Source: Pseudomonas subflava
Lineage (GTDB): Bacteria; Pseudomonadota; Gammaproteobacteria; Pseudomonadales; Pseudomonadaceae
Assembly (NCBI RefSeq): GCF_023823685.1
Contig: NZ_JAMXBF010000003.1
Coordinates: forward strand, 310,001 to 374,000
DNA length: 64,000 nucleotides
Direction of reading: 5' to 3'
Part shown: positions 10,342 to 19,462 of the stretch, piece by piece
Numbering within the stretch: the stretch's first letter is position 1
How the letters are laid out: each line of letters starts with the position of its first letter
Program-made: the position numbers and the translations under genes
Notes under the pieces: generated by a model
What the model was told of the DNA's origin: nothing
Database searches by the model: none
The model's input: the letters and a program-made list of their open reading frames with translations, nothing else

Positions 10342-11265
10342 ATGTCCCTCGCCCTCTCCCGCCGCCACACGCTGTGCCTCGCACTGGTGGCCATCCTCGC
10401 CCTCTTCGTCGCGCTGATCCGCTACCTGCACTGGGACGACCAGACCCTGCTGTGGCTCAAGGAGCAGAACATGCCGGCCGCCGACCGCGCCGCCAGCATC
10501 TGGCTGCCGGGCTACCAGGCCCGCATCGAGGGCAAGCCGCTGCGCGGCCTGGAAGAAGACGAAACCTCCGACCTGGCCTACAGCCCGCTGACCGGCACGC
10601 TGTTCACCGTGACCGGCAAGCTGCCGATGCTGGTCGAGCTGAGCCGCACCGGCGAGGTGCTGCGGCGCATCGCGCTCAAGGGCTTTTCCAATCCCGAGGG
10701 CGTGGCGGTCCTGGAGAACGGCAAGATCGCCCTGACCGACGAGCGCAAGCGCAACCTGTCGATCTTCGAACTTACCCCGCAGACCCGCGAGCTGAACCTG
10801 GCCGATGCCGATCCCTACGACCTCGGCTTCCCCGACGCCGGCAACAAGGGCTTCGAGGGCATCGCCTGGGACCCAGCCCAGCAGCGCCTGCTGCTCGGCA
10901 AGGAGCGCGAGCCCACGGCGATGTTCAGCCTGCACAGCGACGGCCAGCACCTGCGCGACCAGGCCCTGCAGCCGCTGCCGAGCTACGGCCTGGGCATGCG
11001 CAACCTCTCCGCGCTCAGCGTCGATCCGCGCACCGGTCACATCCTCGCCCTCTCCGCACAGTCACGCCTGCTGCTGGAGCTGGACGAGAAGGGCGAGCCG
11101 ATCAGCTTCATCAGCCTGATCGGCGGAAGCAGCGGCCTGGAAGACCGCATCCCGCGCGCCGAAGGCGTGGCCATGGACGAGGACGGCACCATCTACATGG
11201 TCAGCGAGCCGAACCTGTTCTACGTGTTCCGCAAGGACGAGCCGTTCGCCGCTCCCCAGGGCTGA
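10342..11265 (+). CDS. SdiA-regulated (YjiK-like) family protein
   Basis: This 307-residue protein has an N-terminal membrane segment (about residues 9-25, TLCLALVAILALFVALI) and then a beta-propeller-like periplasmic domain of the SdiA-regulated family. Repeated strands include GTLFTVTGKLPMLVELS, EGVAVLENGKIALTDER, KGFEGIAWDP and AEGVAMDEDGTIYMVSEPNLFYVF. The biochemical function of the family is not established; related proteins in E. coli (YjiK) were named for regulation by SdiA. A paralog of the same length lies at 19463-20386, and both end with almost the same SEPNLFYVF segment. The likely role is cell-envelope associated. Confidence 0.85.
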   Translation: MSLALSRRHTLCLALVAILALFVALIRYLHWDDQTLLWLKEQNMPAADRAASIWLPGYQARIEGKPLRGLEEDETSDLAYSPLTGTLFTVTGKLPMLVELSRTGEVLRRIALKGFSNPEGVAVLENGKIALTDERKRNLSIFELTPQTRELNLADADPYDLGFPDAGNKGFEGIAWDPAQQRLLLGKEREPTAMFSLHSDGQHLRDQALQPLPSYGLGMRNLSALSVDPRTGHILALSAQSRLLLELDEKGEPISFISLIGGSSGLEDRIPRAEGVAMDEDGTIYMVSEPNLFYVFRKDEPFAAPQG

Positions 11266-11276
11266 CCAAGACAGGC

Positions 11277-11335
11277 CGCGCGGCGCACCCTACACGCGAG
11301 CCGACGCCCCTGACGCAGGGTGCGCCGTGCGCACC
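11277..11335. repeat. Palindromic GTGCGC-type repeat
   Basis: GGCGCACCCTAC at the left and CAGGGTGCGCCGTGCGCACC at the right form an imperfect inverted pair just after the gene ending at 11265 and before the convergent gene ending at 11353. The same units recur at 37178-37249 and 51334-51405. Confidence 0.7.
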
Positions 11336-11352
11336 ATTTGCCGGCCGTAGCC

Positions 11353-12387
11353 TCAGCGCGTCACGCTGTCGAAGCCCTGCAGCACGTTGATCGCGTTGAT
11401 GCCGATCTCCTCCACCGCGTAGCCGCCCTCCATGACGAACAGGGTCTGCAGGCCCAGTGCGCCGATGGTCTCGCCCATGCGCAGGTAGTCCGGGCTGTCC
11501 AGCTTGAACTGGGAGATCGGGTCTTCCTTGAAGGTGTCCACGCCCAGCGACACGATCAGCGCGTCCGGTGCGTAGGCGGCGATCTGCCGGCAGGCGGCGG
11601 CCAGCGCCAGGTTCCACACCGACCAGTCGCTGCCGGCGGCCAGCGGATAGTTGAAGTTGAAGCCCTGGCCGACGCCCGCGCCCTTCTCGTCGGCGTAACC
11701 GAGGAAGAACGGGTACTCGAAGCGCGGGTCGCCGTGGATCGAGGTGAACAGCACGTCGGCGCGGTCGTAGAAGATGTCCTGGGTGCCGTTGCCGTGGTGA
11801 TAGTCCACGTCGAGGATGGCCACCCGGCTGGCGCCCTGGTCGAGCATGGCCTGGGCGGCGATGGCGGCGTTGTTGAAGTAGCAGTAGCCGCCCATGTAGT
11901 CCGCCGCGGCATGGTGGCCCGGCGGACGGCACAGCGAGAACACCCCGCGCGCGCCCTTGGCCAGCTCGGCCTGGCCGGTCAGCGCGACGTTCACCGAGCT
12001 GCTCACCGCCTGCCAGGTGCCCGCGGTGATCGGTACGCCGGCATCGAAGCTGTAGTAGCCGAAGCGCCCGTCGACGCTGTCCGGGATGGTCTGGCGCAGG
12101 CGCCGGTTGGGCCAGGTGAAGGGCAGCATGTCGTAGTCGCGGCCCATGGCCTGCCACTCGGCCCAGGCGCCCTTGAGGAAGTGCACGAAACCCTCGTCGT
12201 GCACCCGCAGGATCGGCTCCAGGCCGAACTCGCGCGGCGTCGCCACCTCGCCCAGCTTCACCTTCTGCGCCCGCGCCAGCACCATGTCGGCGCGGCTGGG
12301 CTTCTCGAAGCAGGGCGCCAGCTGGCCGTCGATCAATTCGAACTTGCCGTGGTGCAGGTGATGGTCGTCGCTATAGATGGTCAGCAT
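11353..12387 (-). CDS. aphB: Acetylpolyamine amidohydrolase (histone deacetylase family)
   Basis: This 344-residue zinc hydrolase would remove acetyl groups from acetylputrescine, acetylcadaverine or acetylspermidine. HDAC-fold motifs are visible: the charge-relay histidines in RPPGHHAA, zinc ligands Asp and His in LDVDYHHGNGTQDIFY, the third ligand in VSLGVDTFKEDP, and the substrate-loop tyrosine region in MEGGYAVEEIG. It corresponds by position and length to the AphB (PA0321) locus of P. aeruginosa. It lies 146 bases after the polyamine-type importer genes on the same strand, which supports a role in salvaging imported acetylated amines. A repeat block separates it from the transporter. Confidence 0.9.
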   Translation of the reverse strand: MLTIYSDDHHLHHGKFELIDGQLAPCFEKPSRADMVLARAQKVKLGEVATPREFGLEPILRVHDEGFVHFLKGAWAEWQAMGRDYDMLPFTWPNRRLRQTIPDSVDGRFGYYSFDAGVPITAGTWQAVSSSVNVALTGQAELAKGARGVFSLCRPPGHHAAADYMGGYCYFNNAAIAAQAMLDQGASRVAILDVDYHHGNGTQDIFYDRADVLFTSIHGDPRFEYPFFLGYADEKGAGVGQGFNFNYPLAAGSDWSVWNLALAAACRQIAAYAPDALIVSLGVDTFKEDPISQFKLDSPDYLRMGETIGALGLQTLFVMEGGYAVEEIGINAINVLQGFDSVTR

Positions 12388-12435
12388 GAGGGGCTCCCCG
12401 GACTCGGGTCGGTCCGTGAAAAGTTGCGAGTGGAA

Positions 12436-12524
12436 TCCCCTCTCCCCAACGGGGAGAGGGCTAGGGAGAGGGGGCTGTCGCGCACCCTCTCCCCCAACCC
12501 CTCTCCCGTAAACGGGAGAGGGGA
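12436..12524. repeat. CTCTCCC-type intergenic repeat pair
   Basis: Two hairpin units, CCTCTCCCCAAC/GGGGAGAGG and CCCTCTCCC...GTAAACGGGAGAGG, are separated by a short spacer. The same units recur at 58515-58640 and 59887-60012. The element fills most of the 146-base gap between the importer binding protein and the amidohydrolase and may stabilise or end the upstream transcript. Confidence 0.75.
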
Positions 12525-12533
12525 GCGAAGCGC

Positions 12534-13577
12534 TTATTTCTTCAGCTTGGTCCAGACCTTGGTGCGCAGCGCCAGGGCCTTGGGCGAGCAGAGCTTGAAC
12601 GAGCGCAGGCGCTCGAGTTTGTCCTGCGGGGTGTTGATCGCCGGATCGTCGAACAGGGCCTTGTCCATGAACTTCTCGGCGCCGGCGATGGCGTTATTGT
12701 ACTTGGCGAAGTTGGAGGCGGCGGCGATGTTCTCCGGCTGCATCATCCAGTTTATGAACACGTGGGCCTCCTCGACGTTGGTCGCGCCCTTGGGAATCAC
12801 GAAGTTGTCGATGAAGGTGGAAATGCCCTCCTTCGGATAGACGTAGACCAGGGAATCGCGCTGCTCCTTGGCGCGGTGGAAGGCGCCGTTCCACTGCTGG
12901 TGCATGGCCACCTCACCCGCGGCCATGCGCTCGATGGTGCCGTCGCTGTTGTACATGGCCAGCATGTCCTTCTGCTGGCTCAGCAGCTCCATGATCTTCT
13001 TCACCTCCTGTGGGTCCTCGGTGCAGCGGTCGATGCCGAGGTAGAAGGCGGCCGGCGGGAACAGGTCGTCCATCGAGTTGAGCGCCACCACCTTGCCCTT
13101 CAGCTCGGCCGGTGGGGCGAAGAACGGGCCCCAGCTCTCGTCGAGCTTGCCGCCCGGCACCTGGGCGCTGTCGTAGCTGTAGCCGGTGGTGCCCCACAGG
13201 TAGGGAACGCTGTAGTCGTGGCCGGGGTCGAAGTCGAGCTTCTGGAAGGTCGGCGCCAGGTTGGCCAGGTTCGGCAGCTTGCTCTTGTCGAACTTCTGCA
13301 GCAGGTCCTCCTGGACCATGATCTGGATGAAGCTGTCCGACGGCACCACCACGTCGTAGTTGCCGCCGCCGGCCTTGAGCTTGGCCAGCAGCGTCTCGTT
13401 GGAGTCGTAGGCGTCGAGGGTGGCCTTGATGCCGGTGTCGGCCTCGAACTTCTTCAGCAGCTCCGGCGGGTAGTAGTCCGACCAGTTGGCGAAGTTGAGG
13501 CTGCCGGCGGCCTGGGCGGCGCCGGACAGGCCGAGGGCGAGTACAACGGATAGCGCGAGCGGGGTACGACGGATCAT
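12534..13577 (-). CDS. Periplasmic polyamine-binding protein of ABC importer (PotD/PotF family)
   Basis: This 347-residue extracellular solute-binding protein has a clear Sec signal peptide (RRTPLALSVVLALGLSGAAQAA, cleavage near residue 24). The mature protein begins SLNFANWSDYYPPELLKKFEADTG, the signature of PotD/PotF proteins in which the Trp-Ser-Asp-Tyr segment lines the amine pocket. It is the first component counted from the 3' end of a four-gene transporter with two permeases and an ATPase, matching PA0323-PA0326. Ligand specificity is not decided by sequence; an acetylated or unusual polyamine is plausible given the neighbouring deacetylase. Confidence 0.9.
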   Translation of the reverse strand: MIRRTPLALSVVLALGLSGAAQAAGSLNFANWSDYYPPELLKKFEADTGIKATLDAYDSNETLLAKLKAGGGNYDVVVPSDSFIQIMVQEDLLQKFDKSKLPNLANLAPTFQKLDFDPGHDYSVPYLWGTTGYSYDSAQVPGGKLDESWGPFFAPPAELKGKVVALNSMDDLFPPAAFYLGIDRCTEDPQEVKKIMELLSQQKDMLAMYNSDGTIERMAAGEVAMHQQWNGAFHRAKEQRDSLVYVYPKEGISTFIDNFVIPKGATNVEEAHVFINWMMQPENIAAASNFAKYNNAIAGAEKFMDKALFDDPAINTPQDKLERLRSFKLCSPKALALRTKVWTKLKK

Positions 13578-13587
13578 GGTCTGGCTC

Positions 13588-14376
13588 CTAGCGTTTGCGT
13601 TGGCCGAGGTAGTACGACAGGGTGACGAACAGGATGGACAGCACGAGCATGATCGAGGAGATCGCGTTGATCTTCGGCGAGATGCCCATGCGAATGGAGC
13701 TGAAGATGTACACCGGCAGGGTGGTCGAGCCGGCGCCGGCGACGAAGTAGGTGATGACGAAGTCGTCCATCGAGATGATGAAGGCCAGCATCGCGCCGGA
13801 GAGGATGCCGGGCAGCAGCAGCGGGAAGCTGATCCGCCAGAACGCCCTCCAGGGCGAGGCGTACAGATCGGCGGCGGCCTCCAGCAGGCGCGGGTCCATG
13901 CCTTGCAGGCGCGCGCGGATCGGCAGGTAGGCGAACGGCGTGCAGAACACCACGTGGGCGATGAGGATGGTCAGCAGCGACAGCTTCAGGCCGATGAAGG
14001 CGAAGAACATCAGGATCGCCACCGCGCAGACGATGTCCGGCACCAGCAGCGGCAGGCCGAGCACGCCCTGCAGCGCACCCTGGCCGCGGAAGCGCCGGCC
14101 GTGCATGCCCAGCGCCGCGAGGGTCGCCAGGCAGGTGGAGATCAGCGTGGCGCACACCGCGACGATCAGCGAATTCTTCGCCGCCCGCAGAATCTCCGGG
14201 TCGTTCGCCACCACGCCGTACCACTTGAAGCTGAACCCTTGCCACAGGGTGGCCGACTGGCCGGCGTTGAAGCTCAGCGCCACCAGTACCAGGATCGGGA
14301 TGTAGAGGAAGGCGAAGAACGTCCAGGCCACCGGCCGCACGCCGGTGAAGCGCCACAGCGGACCCTGCAGGTTCAT
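13588..14376 (-). CDS. Polyamine-type ABC importer permease (PotC/PotI-like)
   Basis: This 262-residue inner-membrane protein has about six hydrophobic segments, starting with GVRPVAWTFFAFLYIPILVLVALSF. The cytoplasmic EAA loop that contacts the ATPase reads LLEAAADLYASPWRAFWRISFPLLLPGIL. The partner permease gene overlaps its start by ATGA, so the two are translationally coupled. It forms the translocation path with the protein of 14373-15281. Confidence 0.93.
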   Translation of the reverse strand: MNLQGPLWRFTGVRPVAWTFFAFLYIPILVLVALSFNAGQSATLWQGFSFKWYGVVANDPEILRAAKNSLIVAVCATLISTCLATLAALGMHGRRFRGQGALQGVLGLPLLVPDIVCAVAILMFFAFIGLKLSLLTILIAHVVFCTPFAYLPIRARLQGMDPRLLEAAADLYASPWRAFWRISFPLLLPGILSGAMLAFIISMDDFVITYFVAGAGSTTLPVYIFSSIRMGISPKINAISSIMLVLSILFVTLSYYLGQRKR

Positions 14377-15281
14377 GCGCGCACCTCCTGGCCGCGCTGG
14401 CGCAGGCCGTTGAACAGCAGGGCCAGCAGCACCAGGCTGAACAGCGAGAAGGCCAGCGCCGCACCCAGCGGCCAGTTGTGCCCGGAGCCGAACTGCAGTT
14501 GCACCAGGTTGCCGATCATCAGCGCCTTACCGCCCCCGAGCAGCTCGGGAATGATGTAGTTGCCCAGCGCCGGGATGAACACCAGGGTGGCGCCGGCCAG
14601 CATGCCCGGCAGTGCCAGCGGCAGGATCACCCGCTTCAGCGCCTGCCAGCGGTTGGCGCCGAGATCGAAGGCCGCCTCCACCAGGCGCCAGTCGAGCTTC
14701 TCCAGGCTGGTGTAGATCGGCAGCACCATGAACGGCAGGAAGCTGTAGAGCAGGCCGATCATCACCGCGCCGCTGCTGTACAACAGGCCGACGCTGCCCT
14801 CGGGCACGCCGAACACGCCCAGCGCGCCGTCCACCAGCCCGCCGTTGCGCAGCAGCAGCATCCAGGCGTAGACCCGCACCAGCAGGTTGGTCCAGAACGG
14901 CACGGTGACCAGGAACAGCAGCAGGTTGCGCTTCTTCTCGCTCTGCAGGGCCAGGTACAGCGCGGTGGGAAAACCGATCAGCAGGCAGCCGACGGTGGTC
15001 GCCACGGCCAGCCAGAAGGAGCGTTGGAAGATGCCGAGGTAATCGGTGTTGAACACCAGGTTGTCGTCGAAATCGCGCTCGTAGAAGAAGCTGATGTAAG
15101 CCTCGGCCGAGTATTCGCCCCACTTCACCCCGCCGTACTCGCCGGGCTGCAGGAAGGACACCAGCAGCATGATCGCCAGCGGCGCGACCAGGAACACCGC
15201 CAGCATCGCCATGCCCGGCGCGATCAGGCCCAGGCGGCGCAGTAGCTGGCGGCGCTCGGCCAGTTGCCGCGGCGTACTCAT
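14373..15281 (-). CDS. Polyamine-type ABC importer permease (PotB/PotH-like)
   Basis: This 302-residue inner-membrane protein has an N-terminal segment [26 protein letters not shown] and further helices typical of PotB/PotH. The EAA motif is [29 protein letters not shown]. The start [11 protein letters not shown] overlaps the stop of the ATPase gene as ATGA; the longer frame upstream is antisense-free but lacks family similarity. It pairs with the downstream permease. Confidence 0.93.
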   Translation of the reverse strand: MSTPRQLAERRQLLRRLGLIAPGMAMLAVFLVAPLAIMLLVSFLQPGEYGGVKWGEYSAEAYISFFYERDFDDNLVFNTDYLGIFQRSFWLAVATTVGCLLIGFPTALYLALQSEKKRNLLLFLVTVPFWTNLLVRVYAWMLLLRNGGLVDGALGVFGVPEGSVGLLYSSGAVMIGLLYSFLPFMVLPIYTSLEKLDWRLVEAAFDLGANRWQALKRVILPLALPGMLAGATLVFIPALGNYIIPELLGGGKALMIGNLVQLQFGSGHNWPLGAALAFSLFSLVLLALLFNGLRQRGQEVRA

Positions 15282-16318
15282 TCGCTCAGCACCCGGATGG
15301 CGGCGGCCGGCACCTCCAGCCGCACCGGCGCGCCACGCTGCAGCAGCGGGCGCACGCCGCAACCGTTCTGTTCGCGTACGCGAAAGCCCGACTGCCCGGC
15401 GACTCGCAGCAGGTAGAGGGTGTCGGTACCGATATACACCACCTCCTCCACCTCGCCGGCCAGGTTGCCGGATTCACTCAGCGCCACCCGTTCGGGGCGG
15501 ATGGCCAGGGTCACCGCGCCCTGGGCCGAGCAATGGCTGGGCAGTGTCTGACCGTCGGCCAGCTGCAGCTGCTCGCCGATGGCCTGGGCTTCGAGGAAAT
15601 TGGTCTCGCCGATGAAGTCGGCCACGGTGCGGTTCGCCGGGTTTTCGTAGATCTCGCTCGGCGTGCCGACCTGGAGGATGCGCCCCTTGCTCATTACCGC
15701 GATGCGGTCGGACATGGTCAGCGCTTCTTCCTGGTCGTGGGTGACGAAGATGAAGGTGATGCCGGTCTCGGCCTGCAGGCGCTTGAGCTCGATCTGCATC
15801 TCCTTGCGCAGCTTCATGTCCAGCGCCGACAGCGACTCGTCGAGCAGCAGCACCTTGGGCCGGCTGGCCAGCGCGCGGGCCAGGGCGATGCGCTGCTGCT
15901 GGCCGCCGGAGAGCTGGTCGGCGCGGCGACCACCCACATCCGGCAGCTTGACCAGCGCCAGCATGCGCTCCACCGTGGCGGCGATCTCGGCCTTGGGCTT
16001 GCCCTGCATTTCCAGACCGAAGCCGATGTTCTGCGCCACCGTCATGTGCGGGAACAGCGCATAGCTCTGGAACACGGTGTTGACCGGGCGGCGAAAGGGC
16101 GGGAGGTCCTGCATCGGCTCGCCGTACAGGCGGATCACCCCGGCGCTGGGCTGCTCGAAGCCGGCGATCAGCCGCAACAAGGTGGTCTTGCCGCAGCCGG
16201 ACGGCCCCAGCAGGGTGAAGAATTCGTTGTCGCGGATCTCCAGGGAGACCTCGTCCAGGGCCTTCATGCCCGGGCCGAACTCCATGCTCAGGGTTTCGAT
16301 CGAGATCGCACTGCTCAT
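15278..16318 (-). CDS. Polyamine-type ABC importer ATPase (PotA-like)
   Basis: This 346-residue ATPase energises the importer. It has Walker [11 protein letters not shown]-loop [18 protein letters not shown], signature LSGGQQQR and Walker B VLLLDES, where serine replaces the usual proline after the catalytic Asp-Glu. The H-loop is [11 protein letters not shown]-terminal TOBE-like regulatory part follows (about 240-346). It is the first gene of the operon and has a 19-base inverted repeat about 17 bases before its start. The start [10 protein letters not shown] was preferred over a start seven codons upstream because of its position after a short leader. Confidence 0.94.
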   Translation of the reverse strand: MSSAISIETLSMEFGPGMKALDEVSLEIRDNEFFTLLGPSGCGKTTLLRLIAGFEQPSAGVIRLYGEPMQDLPPFRRPVNTVFQSYALFPHMTVAQNIGFGLEMQGKPKAEIAATVERMLALVKLPDVGGRRADQLSGGQQQRIALARALASRPKVLLLDESLSALDMKLRKEMQIELKRLQAETGITFIFVTHDQEEALTMSDRIAVMSKGRILQVGTPSEIYENPANRTVADFIGETNFLEAQAIGEQLQLADGQTLPSHCSAQGAVTLAIRPERVALSESGNLAGEVEEVVYIGTDTLYLLRVAGQSGFRVREQNGCGVRPLLQRGAPVRLEVPAAAIRVLSE

Positions 16319-16334
16319 CCGCGAATAGCTCCTA

Positions 16335-16353
16335 ACCAATTGTTTTTATTGGT
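16335..16353. promoter_or_regulatory. Inverted repeat upstream of the importer operon
   Basis: ACCAAT-N7-ATTGGT lies 17 bases before the ATPase start codon in an AT-rich patch. It could be an operator or a leader hairpin. The binding protein is unknown. Confidence 0.35.
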
Positions 16354-16487
16354 GATTAAGAGGCAGGAAGCGGCCAGGTGGCCTTGGATCGATTCTAGGC
16401 AGCGCCGCGCCGACGGCAGAACGATAGATGCGGTCAAAAGGGGATAGATGTGGCCAAGTTGGTGGGCCGTTCATGCAGGACGATTAC

Positions 16488-17050
16488 CGAGCGCGCAAAT
16501 ACTTTTGGTTTTCGCCCCTCCGGGCGAGTCACTTTCTCTTGCCTGGCCAAGAGAAAGTAACCAAAGAGAAGGCCACCCCTACATTCGGCCACGGCTACGC
16601 CGTGGTTCGTTCACTCCATCGTCGCTCCAGGGGCACGCAGCGAAGGGCCTTCCATGGCCCATCGCTGCTCTCGCGGCATCCATGCCGCTCAACCCCTTCC
16701 ACAACGATTCCACTCACCCTCCTGAAGGGGACTTGGCGCTGCCAGATGGTTTGCCTGGGCAGAGCAGAGACAGGAACAGAACTTATACGAACTCGGAGCA
16801 GAACCCCCGTCAGGAGGCCGAGTGGAGGTGTCGCGCAGGGGGACGAGCCGCATGGATGCGGCGAGAGGCTTAAAGGGCCATGGATGGCCCTTGTAAGCCG
16901 GCCCCCGGAGCGGCACCGGAATGAGGGGAGTCTGGCCATAGGCCAGACCCGGATGCCGGGCGCGCTTTCTCTTTGGTTACTTTCTCTTTGCGCGCGCAAA
17001 GAGAAAGTGACTCGCCCAGGAGGGCGAAACCAAACATTTAATGGCGCTCG
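16488..17050. repeat. 563-bp long imperfect inverted-repeat element
   Basis: This gap of about 770 bases between the importer operon and the monooxygenase gene is mostly one element. Its two ends are reverse complements (CGAGCGC...GGTTTTCGCCC at left, GGGCGAAACC...GGCGCTCG at right). The match continues inward through TTTCTCTT/AAGAGAAAGT units, the ACCAAAGAGAA box, GGGCC..CCATGGCCC, CGGCATCCATGCCG and CCACTC..CCTCCTGA..GGGG, almost to the centre near 16770. Each end also contains a small hairpin of AAGAGAAAGT type. Open frames across it (for example 16428-17057) look like no protein family and are not called. It resembles the dispersed repeats with TTTGGTTACTTTCTCTTTG seen in many pseudomonads. 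Confidence 0.85.
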
Positions 17051-17088
17051 GTATTGAGCGCGGCGCCAAGCCCAAGAAAGGTTCTATC

Positions 17089-18261
17089 TCACGCTCTCGC
17101 CGTCAGATGCCGCGCAATCCCCTTCTTCAACGGCAATAACCCCTGAGCTACCCGCAATCCCGCCCCGCGCAGCAGCTTCAGCGGCAGGCGGTCGTCGGTA
17201 TAGACATCCACCAACAGGTTGGTGGCCTGGTACAGCGGCCAGGTCGCCAGGCGGTGCTGGCGCTCGTAGCGGGACAGCACCGCCGGCGCGGCGATGTCTT
17301 CGCGACGGGCATGGGCGGCCAGCACCGCCGCGCTGAGCCGCTGCACGCTGCCTAGGCCGAAATTGAAGCCGTGTGCGGTGACCGGGTGCATGCCGACGGC
17401 GGCGTCGCCGATCAGCGCGCAGCGCGGGCCGACCAGCTTCTCGGCATAAGCACCGATCAGCGGGTAGGCGTGGCGTTCGCTGGCCAGCTGCATGGCGCCC
17501 AGGCGGCGGTCGAAGCGGCGCTCCATCTCGCGGGCGAAGGCCTCCTCGTCCAGCCCGCGCAAGCGTTCGATCTCGCGCGGAGGTAGGGTCAGCACCACGG
17601 AAGACTGGTTGCCGTTTAGCGGCAGCAGGGCAAGGGTCTGGCCATAGCCGAACCATTCCCAGGCGGTCTGCCGGTGCGACTGCTCATGGTCCATGCGGCA
17701 CACCAGCATGCTCTTGCCGAAGTCCTTGAGGCGGGCGCCGATACCCAGCTGGCGGCGGGTCTCGGAGAAGCGGCTGTCGGCGGCGACCAGCAGGCGCGTG
17801 TGCAGCACCTCGCCGTCGACCAGCTCCAGTTCGACTTCGCGCTCATGGTGGCGAATGGCACGCACGCTCGCCTCGCAGCGCAGCTGCACATCGGCGCACT
17901 CGTTTACCGCTTCATAGGCGGCGCGGCGGATCGCGCGGTTGGCGACCAGATGGCCGAGGCGCTCGGCACCGGCCTGCTCGGCGCGGATCTTCAAAGCGAA
18001 CAGCGAGGGGCCGTTGAGCACCTGGGCGTCGCGCAGCACGGCGACCTCCTCCGCCGGCAGGCGCTGCCACAGGCCGAGTTTTTCCAGCAACGCCTGGGAA
18101 CCATATGTCAGGGCGATCTCGCGACCATCGAAGGCCGGTTCGGCCAACGCCTGCTCGGCCTGGCGTTCGAGCAGAACGACCGAAAGACCATGCCCGGACA
18201 GGGCGCGAGCCAGACACAGGCCGGCCGGGCCGGCGCCGATAATGACGACATCGTGGATCAT
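17089..18261 (-). CDS. FAD-dependent monooxygenase, UbiH/UbiF/COQ6 family
   Basis: This 390-residue flavoprotein hydroxylase has the N-terminal FAD motif VVIIGAGPAGLCLARALSGHGLSVVLLER and the second FAD motif ALIGDAAVGMHPVTAHGFNFGLGSV, which is diagnostic for the UbiH/UbiF/VisC group. It would hydroxylate a ubiquinone precursor ring, using NAD(P)H and oxygen. UbiM, a 5-demethoxyubiquinol hydroxylase of the same family, is a good candidate name, but dedicated UbiH and UbiF genes usually lie elsewhere, so I leave the symbol blank. It follows an AraC-family regulator on the same strand 73 bases downstream, which hints at an accessory substrate rather than core ubiquinone synthesis. Confidence 0.85.
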   Translation of the reverse strand: MIHDVVIIGAGPAGLCLARALSGHGLSVVLLERQAEQALAEPAFDGREIALTYGSQALLEKLGLWQRLPAEEVAVLRDAQVLNGPSLFALKIRAEQAGAERLGHLVANRAIRRAAYEAVNECADVQLRCEASVRAIRHHEREVELELVDGEVLHTRLLVAADSRFSETRRQLGIGARLKDFGKSMLVCRMDHEQSHRQTAWEWFGYGQTLALLPLNGNQSSVVLTLPPREIERLRGLDEEAFAREMERRFDRRLGAMQLASERHAYPLIGAYAEKLVGPRCALIGDAAVGMHPVTAHGFNFGLGSVQRLSAAVLAAHARREDIAAPAVLSRYERQHRLATWPLYQATNLLVDVYTDDRLPLKLLRGAGLRVAQGLLPLKKGIARHLTARA

Positions 18262-18334
18262 GCAATGGGCTCCGCGCAGGTGAATGCGCGGCAGTCTAGA
18301 ACCGCGGCTGCGGCCGCTTCTTGTCCCCGATCAA

Positions 18335-19345
18335 TCAGCGGCGCAGTTCGCTGGGCGCCAGCCCGCTCCAGCGCTGGAAGGCGTGACGGAAGCTGGCGGT
18401 CTCGCTGTAACCGAGCTCTTCGGCGATCAGGTAGATCGGCTTGTCGGTGTTGAGCAGCAGCTGGCGCGCCTTGTCGTAGCGCACCTCGTCGAGCAGGTGC
18501 TGGAAGCTGGTATCGAGCTGCTGGAGATGGCGGCGCAGGGTGCGCTCGGAACGGTGCAGACGGGTGGCGACACGCTCCAGACTGGCGCACTCGATCAGGT
18601 CGCCGGCCAGTTGCTGGCGGATCAGGTCGCGCAGGTCGTGGCGGCTGTGCAGCTGCGCCTCCAGTTGCATGCACTGTTGCAGGCCATGCTGGTGGCTGAC
18701 CGGGTCGGCCAGCGGCAGTGGCCGCTCGAGCAGCGCCGGGTTGAAGCACAGCGCATTGCAGCCGGCGTCGAACTCCACCGGGCAGCCAAGCTTCTCGCTG
18801 TAGCTGGCGGCATGGGCCGGCGCCGGATAGGCCAGCAGCAGACGGCGCGGACGTACGGACTCGCCGAGCAGGTCCTGCACCACGGTGAGCAGCGAGGCCA
18901 GGCACAGCTCGATGTTGAACAGGTTCAGCGTCGCATCGTAGCGGTAGCCGGCGGCGGTCAGGCGGACCTCGTCGCCGACCGGCTGCAGCGCCAGCTGGAA
19001 GTAGGTGCCGAGCAGTGCCGGGTGGGCGATGGCCAGGCGCAGCGCCTCGCCGAGATTGCGACTGGCCAGCAGGGTGTAGCCGAGCATGCCGTAGGCCGAG
19101 ACGTGCATGCGCTTGCCCAGCAGCAGCCCGAGAGCCGGGTCGGCGCTGGCGGCCAGGGCATTGGCCAGCACGCGCAATTCCTGGGCGTGGCTGATCAGGC
19201 GGGTCGGGGTTTCCAGGTCTTCGGCACGAACGCCGCTGCCGTCCAGCACCCGTTCGGGCGCCACGCCCATGCGCTGCAGCACCTGCACGGCCAGGGCGAC
19301 CGTGTGCAGGGTGGTCAATACTCGCTCTTCCGGTAACACTGCCAT
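18335..19345 (-). CDS. AraC-family transcriptional regulator (OruR-like)
   Basis: This 336-residue regulator has an N-terminal ligand-sensing domain of the arabinose-binding-like type (about 15-200, including MHVSAYGMLGYTLLASRNLGEAL) and a C-terminal AraC DNA-binding domain with two helix-turn-helix units (LERVATRLHRSERTLRRHLQ and IYLIAEELGYSETASFRHAFQRWSG). It ends SELRR. It is on the same strand as, and just upstream of, the UbiH-family monooxygenase gene and divergent from an SdiA-regulated-family gene, either of which may be its target. The inducer is unknown. It belongs to the same broad group as the regulator at 33657-34685. Confidence 0.9.
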   Translation of the reverse strand: MAVLPEERVLTTLHTVALAVQVLQRMGVAPERVLDGSGVRAEDLETPTRLISHAQELRVLANALAASADPALGLLLGKRMHVSAYGMLGYTLLASRNLGEALRLAIAHPALLGTYFQLALQPVGDEVRLTAAGYRYDATLNLFNIELCLASLLTVVQDLLGESVRPRRLLLAYPAPAHAASYSEKLGCPVEFDAGCNALCFNPALLERPLPLADPVSHQHGLQQCMQLEAQLHSRHDLRDLIRQQLAGDLIECASLERVATRLHRSERTLRRHLQQLDTSFQHLLDEVRYDKARQLLLNTDKPIYLIAEELGYSETASFRHAFQRWSGLAPSELRR

Positions 19346-19462
19346 GACTGCCGTTCCGCTGCGGTGGTGTTCGGTAACTCGCCTTCGTCCCGATTCAGCA
19401 TCTTAAGCTTCAATTCAGCTGCGGCTGTTTTCATGCAGCCTCCCTGAATCGGAAACTCGTCC

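Noticed and set aside
16428-17057. Open frames of 75-209 codons within the 563-bp inverted-repeat element
   Set aside because: They read through palindromic repeat DNA, occur on both strands, and show no protein family features.
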